Shown here: one piece after another, positions 59,999 through 64,000 of the stretch | Layout: each line of letters opens with the position of its first letter | Numbering within the stretch: position 1 is the first letter of the stretch | NCBI RefSeq assembly: GCF_008039555.1 | Contig: NZ_VDUW01000004.1 | Span: 22,132-86,131, forward strand | Length of the DNA: 64,000 nucleotides | Direction of reading: 5' to 3' | Source: Cerasibacillus terrae | GTDB taxonomy: Bacteria > Bacillota > Bacilli > Bacillales > Amphibacillaceae | Made by a program: the position numbers and the translations under genes | The notes under the pieces: generated by a model | Databases searched by the model: none | The model's input: only the letters and a program-made list of their open reading frames with translations | What the model was told of the DNA's origin: nothing

Positions 59999-60080
59999 CA
60001 AGTTATTCCCTCCCAAACCCTTATATAAAATATATTGTAGCATATTTTTACTTCATAAAGGAATTAGAACAAAAGATAAA

Positions 60081-60118
60081 GAAAAAACTCGTAAATATCG
60101 TTGCTTTACGAGTCTTTC
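60081..60118 (-). terminator. Terminator after the yvlC-yvlD pair
   Basis: ACTCGTAAA pairs with TTTACGAGT around a nine-base loop, with T runs behind it on the minus strand, eight bases after the yvlD stop. Confidence 0.85.
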
Positions 60119-60125
60119 CACAAAT

Positions 60126-60485
60126 TTAATACTTCAATGTATCTTTTACTAATTTATTTAAAAACAAATTAATAATCGAAATGATAATTGCTGCAAGGAT
60201 TGCTGTTCCAAATCCATCAATTACAAAAGTTGAACCTATCAAGCTTTGGGTAATCATTAATGTAATCGCATTAATCACAAACAAAAAGAAACCTAAACTA
60301 ATCACTGTGATTGGTAGGGTTAATACGATTAAAATTGGTTTTACAATTGTATTTAGTATAGCAAGAACAAGACTTGCTATTAATGCTGCACCAAAACTTT
60401 CCAAATGGAATGATTCAAACATCTGAGCGACAGCTATTAATGCAATTGCATTAAGGAAAATTGACAAAAAACCACGAAGAAACAT
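60126..60485 (-). CDS. yvlD: Phage-holin-family-4-like membrane protein (YvlD type)
   Basis: A 119-residue protein with four hydrophobic segments and almost no loops, matching the YvlD/DUF360 (phage holin superfamily IV) group. LNTIVKPILIVLTLPITVISLGFFLFVINA is the conserved centre. It is not a phage gene here; B. subtilis YvlD is linked to envelope stress and lantibiotic resistance. It starts one base after yvlC. Confidence 0.85.
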   Translation of the reverse strand: MFLRGFLSIFLNAIALIAVAQMFESFHLESFGAALIASLVLAILNTIVKPILIVLTLPITVISLGFFLFVINAITLMITQSLIGSTFVIDGFGTAILAAIIISIINLFLNKLVKDTLKY

Positions 60486-60486
60486 A

Positions 60487-60684
60487 TTAGAACACCTCCG
60501 GATCCTGTGGAATGATAATCATAGCAATAAAATACACGATTGCAGGGACAAAAAATGCTCCAAAGAACAGAATTAAAATAAATAATAAGCGAATCAATGT
60601 TGGGTCAATTTGAAAATATTCACCGATTCCTCCTAAAACGCCACCTAGTATACGATTCTTTGAAGAACGATATAAACGCTTCAT
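60487..60684 (-). CDS. yvlC: PspC-domain protein (YvlC type)
   Basis: A 65-residue membrane protein of the PspC family: KRLYRSSKNRILGGVLGGIGEYFQIDPTLIRLLFILILFFG then a second hydrophobic stretch and PQDPEVF. PspC proteins sense or mark membrane stress. AGAGGTG precedes the ATG. It forms an operon with yvlD. Confidence 0.9.
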   Translation of the reverse strand: MKRLYRSSKNRILGGVLGGIGEYFQIDPTLIRLLFILILFFGAFFVPAIVYFIAMIIIPQDPEVF

Positions 60685-60757
60685 ATAAAATTCACCTCTT
60701 TTATCTTACGAAAAGTAAGTGGGATATGTTTCACAGAAAAATGAACACATGATGAGC

Positions 60758-61432
60758 TTAGGAAAACTTCCAGATATAGAATTCTTCTTTTCCTAATCGT
60801 TCTTTAACAATTTCCTTCATTGTTTCCATTTTTTTAGATTCTGGCTTAAAACTACCTAAAATACCAGCTGCTTGTGTTTTATGTGCAAGAATCGCTTCCA
60901 CTTTTTTATCAAGGTATTTCATAATATCATGACTGATATCTGGTAATCCTAAATCCTCATATGCTGTATTTGTGATTGCTTGTGCCCAAACTTTTGGTCT
61001 ATCATTAGGTTGCATTTGTTGAACTGCTCGAATTACTGCAGCACCCAATGCATTATGGTCTGGGTGGACAGCGTGTTTAGGATAATGTGTAATAACCAAG
61101 CTAGGCTCAATTTGTTCTAGAATCGTTTGTATATGATTGGCTACCTTTTCCGGATCTTCGAATTCTAAGGTTTTATCTCGATAACCTAATAATTCCAATT
61201 CTATATCAAGGACTTGACATGCATCTCTTAATTCCTTTTCTCGGATTTTTGGTATTGTTTCACGGTTAGCTATAATAGGGGAACCCATATTCCTTCCCAT
61301 TTCTCCAAGAGTTCCACACAAATAAGTAACAGGAACATTTTGTTTACGAAATGCTGTTATCGTTCCTGCTGCTCCAAATGATTCATCATCTGGATGAGGA
61401 TAAATGACAACAACATGTTTTTCTTTTTCCAT
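60758..61432 (-). CDS. bshB2: BshB2-type bacillithiol biosynthesis deacetylase
   Basis: A 224-residue PIG-L/LmbE family zinc deacetylase removing acetate from GlcNAc-malate in bacillithiol synthesis. Zinc ligands are in YPHPDDESFG and HAVHPDHNALG. The context, directly after a yojF-like gene, identifies it as BshB2 (YojG) rather than BshB1, which lies with bshA. Bacillithiol is the low-molecular-weight thiol of Bacillaceae. Confidence 0.92.
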   Translation of the reverse strand: MEKEKHVVVIYPHPDDESFGAAGTITAFRKQNVPVTYLCGTLGEMGRNMGSPIIANRETIPKIREKELRDACQVLDIELELLGYRDKTLEFEDPEKVANHIQTILEQIEPSLVITHYPKHAVHPDHNALGAAVIRAVQQMQPNDRPKVWAQAITNTAYEDLGLPDISHDIMKYLDKKVEAILAHKTQAAGILGSFKPESKKMETMKEIVKERLGKEEFYIWKFS

Positions 61433-61563
61433 TAATTTTCACCATCCATCTTTATTTTTATACTTTTTTATTTGGACTGTTGCAGATACTTTGTCGCTAA
61501 CTTGATTCATTCGTACTCTAAAATAAATCCTTCACATTAAAAACACAGTCTTATTTATCCTAA

Positions 61564-61914
61564 TTAATTTTCAAATGGTGTTTCACTTAGTTGTAATGCA
61601 ACCATTAATCTTCCATCAGGATCGTGACCAGCCATTAGTAGTTTTGTTTCCTCATATAATTCCCAGTGGGTAATTCCTTCTGCGTAAATCCATCCATTAT
61701 CCATTTTCAACCCAACACGATAAGTGTCTTTGTCTTGGACAATTGTACAATGTGACAAGTTAACTTTAGCATTTCGAATAAATGCCCCTACATTTGCTGC
61801 CTTATTCAGGTGACTAGCATATGCACCATTTGTTGTTTCTAAATGAATATAAACGGTTTTATTTAAAAAAGAATTCAATAATTGTTGAACTTGTTTTAAA
61901 TTAATTTGTTTCAC
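61564..61914 (-). CDS. yojF: YojF family protein (DUF1806)
   Basis: A 116-residue protein of the DUF1806 family, companion of bshB2 in many Bacillales. LETTNGAYASHLN, AFIRNAKVNLSHCTI, RVGLKMDNGWIYAEGITHWE and AGHDPDGRLMVALQLS are the conserved parts. Its function is not established. It is about 130 bases upstream of bshB2 on the same strand, with no clear terminator between. Confidence 0.88.
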   Translation of the reverse strand: MKQINLKQVQQLLNSFLNKTVYIHLETTNGAYASHLNKAANVGAFIRNAKVNLSHCTIVQDKDTYRVGLKMDNGWIYAEGITHWELYEETKLLMAGHDPDGRLMVALQLSETPFEN

Positions 61915-62162
61915 GAATACGTTCCTCCAATCTTTTCTTCTTCTATATTATCGAATGATACGTCTTTAAACAAAAAAATGATTCCTTTTTTCATTTTATC
62001 AAATAATAAGGGAGTGTGTAATGCAATTCGTTTATATAGTTGGTATAAGGAAAAAGAGTTTACTTCCCATTAGTATCTTTGGTATAACTAATAACGTTGC
62101 TATAGACCCACTTGAGTTTCATCTGCTACGATAAGATGAGATCATAAAAGGCGGTGAATCAT

Positions 62163-63053
62163 GTGAGAAATAATAAGCAACAAATCATTATTGCTACATG
62201 GATTGGAATTATTGTAAATGGACTATTAACTGTAATGAAAGGAATTGGTGGAGTGCTTGCAGGAAGTAAAGCCTTAATTGCTGACGCATTTCATTCCGCC
62301 TCCGATATTGTTAGTTCTATTGTTGTATTATTAGGGGTGAAAATAGCAAATAAGCCTCCTGATGAAGAACACCCATATGGTCATGGAAAAGCAGAAAATA
62401 TTGCATCTAATATTGTTGCATTGCTTTTAATCGTCGTTGGAATTGAGTTAAGTATTTCATCCATAAAAGTTCTATTTGGTGAACGTCCACCAGCACCAGC
62501 CGGACTAGCGTTAGTGATTTTGCTTATCTCCATTATTATAAAAGAAATATTATTTCGTTATAAATATTATGTCGGAACAAAATATCGTAGTGCTGCTTTA
62601 ATTAGTGATGCATGGCACCATCGTTCAGATTCCTTATCATCTATTGCTGCATTATTTGGTGTTGGAGCCTCTATGATTGGTGAGCATTTTAATTTATCCT
62701 ACCTTATTTACGGGGATGCACTTGCTGGAATAGTTGTCGCTGTTATCGTTATAAAAGTAGGTTATCAACTTGCTAAAGAAGCATCCATCGTTATGTTAGA
62801 AAAGGTATTAAAAAAGGAAGAAGCGGAAGAATACCGAAATACAGTTAGAAACATTAAGGGAATCGAACAAATTGATCAACTATATGCGCGGACCCATGGT
62901 AGTTATGTTGTGATTGATATTAAAGTTGGTGTGAATCAACACCTAAGTATAAAAGCAGGACATGATATCGCAAAAAACTTGAAGCATACGCTTATGAAGG
63001 AACATACTGAGGTAGCTGATGTATTAGTCCATTTAAATCCACATAAAAAATGA
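62163..63053 (+). CDS. Cation diffusion facilitator (CDF) metal exporter
   Basis: A CDF protein of about 296 residues that exports a divalent metal in exchange for protons. Six segments are expected; the metal site shows Asp/His in ADAFHSASD of segment 2 and SDAWHHRSD of segment 5, a DxxxD-type HD-HD arrangement. The cytoplasmic C-terminal domain (about 210-296) follows, with HGSYVVIDIKVGV. Manganese (MntE-like), iron or zinc are possible. The start is probably GTG at 62163 with AAGGCGGTGA upstream; a GTG nine bases earlier overlaps that site. Confidence 0.87.
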   Translation: MRNNKQQIIIATWIGIIVNGLLTVMKGIGGVLAGSKALIADAFHSASDIVSSIVVLLGVKIANKPPDEEHPYGHGKAENIASNIVALLLIVVGIELSISSIKVLFGERPPAPAGLALVILLISIIIKEILFRYKYYVGTKYRSAALISDAWHHRSDSLSSIAALFGVGASMIGEHFNLSYLIYGDALAGIVVAVIVIKVGYQLAKEASIVMLEKVLKKEEAEEYRNTVRNIKGIEQIDQLYARTHGSYVVIDIKVGVNQHLSIKAGHDIAKNLKHTLMKEHTEVADVLVHLNPHKK

Positions 63054-63096
63054 AAAAGTAGGCAACTCATAGAAGTATGAGCTACCTACTTTTTTC
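63054..63096. terminator. Terminator between the CDF gene and uvrA
   Basis: AAAAGTAGG and ACTCAT pair with ATGAG and CCTACTTTT around a six-base loop, followed by TTTTTTC. It begins right at the CDF stop. Confidence 0.8.
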
Positions 63097-63151
63097 ATTT
63101 TGGCTTTTTTGTATAGCTGGTTACCAATGAATAAGTTATTAAATACAACCT

Positions 63152-64000
63152 TTATGATTGGTAAACGGTTTGTTCTTTTTCTTGTATTCTTTTTTCCATT
63201 CGTTGTCTATCCCGTTCTACTATTGGTCGTAGATATTTTCCGGTATATGATTTTTCTTCTTTAATAATATCCTCTGGTGTACCGGTCGCTATAACTTGAC
63301 CACCACCATCCCCACCTTCAGGACCTAAATCAATGATATAATCAGCTGTTTTAATGACATCTAAATTATGTTCAATCACTAAAACCGTATCTCCATTATC
63401 TACTAAACGCTGAAGGACAGTTAATAACCGACTAATATCATCTGTATGCAATCCTGTTGTTGGTTCATCTAAGATGTAAAATGATTTTCCATTCGAACGG
63501 CGATGTAATTCACTAGCCAATTTAACACGTTGAGCTTCTCCCCCTGAAAGGGTTGTTGCAGGCTGCCCTAATTTAATATACCCCAATCCAACATCCGCAA
63601 TTGTCTGTAATTTACGTTTGATTTTTGGAATGTTTTCAAAAAATGTTAATGCCTCTTCGATAGTCATATTTAATATATCAGATATATTTTTTCCTTTATA
63701 TTTCACTTCTAATGTTTCTCTGTTATATCGTTTTCCACCACATACTTCACATGGAACATAAACATCCGGTAGAAAGTGCATCTCTATTTTTATAATTCCA
63801 TCCCCACGACAAGCTTCACAACGGCCACCTTTCACATTAAAGCTAAAGCGACCTTTTTTATATCCACGTACCTTTGCTTCATTTGTTTGTGCAAAAACAT
63901 CACGAATATCATCAAACACCCCTGTATATGTAGCGGGGTTGGAACGTGGTGTTCTTCCGATTGGGGATTGGTCAATATCAATCACTTTTTCAATATGCTC
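63152..64000 (-). CDS. uvrA: UvrA, excinuclease ABC subunit A (C-terminal part only)
   Basis: The last 282 residues of the DNA damage-recognition ATPase of nucleotide excision repair; the rest is beyond the window edge. The second zinc finger is complete ([14 protein letters not shown] with [10 protein letters not shown]), then the signature [16 protein letters not shown], Walker [13 protein letters not shown] and the H-loop [11 protein letters not shown]. The frame is open across the whole end of the window, so the internal ATG at 63985 is not the start. Confidence 0.97.
   Translation of the reverse strand, partial: EHIEKVIDIDQSPIGRTPRSNPATYTGVFDDIRDVFAQTNEAKVRGYKKGRFSFNVKGGRCEACRGDGIIKIEMHFLPDVYVPCEVCGGKRYNRETLEVKYKGKNISDILNMTIEEALTFFENIPKIKRKLQTIADVGLGYIKLGQPATTLSGGEAQRVKLASELHRRSNGKSFYILDEPTTGLHTDDISRLLTVLQRLVDNGDTVLVIEHNLDVIKTADYIIDLGPEGGDGGGQVIATGTPEDIIKEEKSYTGKYLRPIVERDRQRMEKRIQEKEQTVYQS

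Noticed and set aside
60126..60485. Phage holin
   Set aside because: The holin-IV label is a family name; the gene is yvlD, paired with yvlC in a chromosomal operon with no phage genes nearby.
63152..63985. A short ABC-type protein starting at the internal ATG at 63985
   Set aside because: The frame continues open to the window edge with conserved UvrA sequence, so it is the 3' part of uvrA.

Overview
The window is low-GC DNA from a Gram-positive, endospore-forming member of the Bacillaceae. The evidence is a dipicolinate synthase gene, bacillithiol genes, Crh/HprK carbon-control proteins, B. subtilis-type operators (S-box, FadR, Zur, MntR, CggR, CtsR, GlpP leader) and long stretches of gene order shared with B. 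subtilis. A relative of Oceanobacillus or Virgibacillus is a guess; the genus cannot be fixed from the sequence alone.

Layout. 1-12.7 kb (all minus): end of sufD, sufC, the SAM-riboswitch-controlled metNIQ methionine importer, yusE, yusF, gcvH, yusI, and the FadR-controlled beta-oxidation operon fadN-fadA-fadE. 12.9-18.3 kb: argS, then a Zur-controlled zinc island (znuA, znuC, znuB, zur) on plus. 18.4-23.6 kb: a CwlO-like peptidoglycan hydrolase, a luciferase-like oxidoreductase, a DUF1836 protein, a hemolysin III-like membrane protein and an M42 peptidase. 23.7-31.7 kb: ssrA (tmRNA), smpB, a manganese ABC transporter with an MntR-like box, rnr, a carboxylesterase and secG. 31.8-34.6 kb: a lysophospholipase-like hydrolase and a stand-alone ptsI. 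35.3-42.8 kb: the glycolytic operon cggR-gapA-pgk-tpiA-gpmI-eno behind a CggR operator, with a glutaredoxin-like gene upstream. 43-47.4 kb: ddh and a divergent dpaA with no dpaB, a TetA(L)-like MFS exporter, and tRNA-Arg(CCG). 47.6-54.3 kb: clpP (CtsR box), crh, whiA, glmR, rapZ, trxB and a TPR protein. 54.5-57 kb: glpD with a GlpP-type leader terminator, and glpP. 57-64 kb: an acyltransferase, ppaX, lgt, hprK, yvlD, yvlC, bshB2, yojF, a CDF metal exporter and the 3' end of uvrA.

The genes are ordinary; the unusual material is between them. (A) A structured intergenic element of about 158 bp with two long hairpins occurs seven times: six complete or near-complete copies, two of them in tandem, and one split. 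Two shorter relatives share only the first hairpin. (B) Two minisatellites, each with an exact 51-bp period, lie inside the zinc operon (4 units) and between smpB and the ssrA promoter (9 units). Their units resemble each other, and a lone degenerate unit lies near 51.7 kb. (C) A 34-unit, 20-bp array between ptsI and eno has an 11-nt constant core and a variable 9-nt word drawn from a small vocabulary, with a 119-bp higher-order duplication. These arrays stay open in several reading frames and create false ORFs.

Metal homeostasis (Zur zinc uptake, MntR-like manganese uptake, a CDF exporter), carbon control (ptsI, crh, hprK, cggR, glmR, rapZ) and thiol or redox proteins (trxB, bshB2, yusE, glutaredoxin-like) are the main functional themes. 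No phage, CRISPR array or insertion sequence with a transposase was seen.
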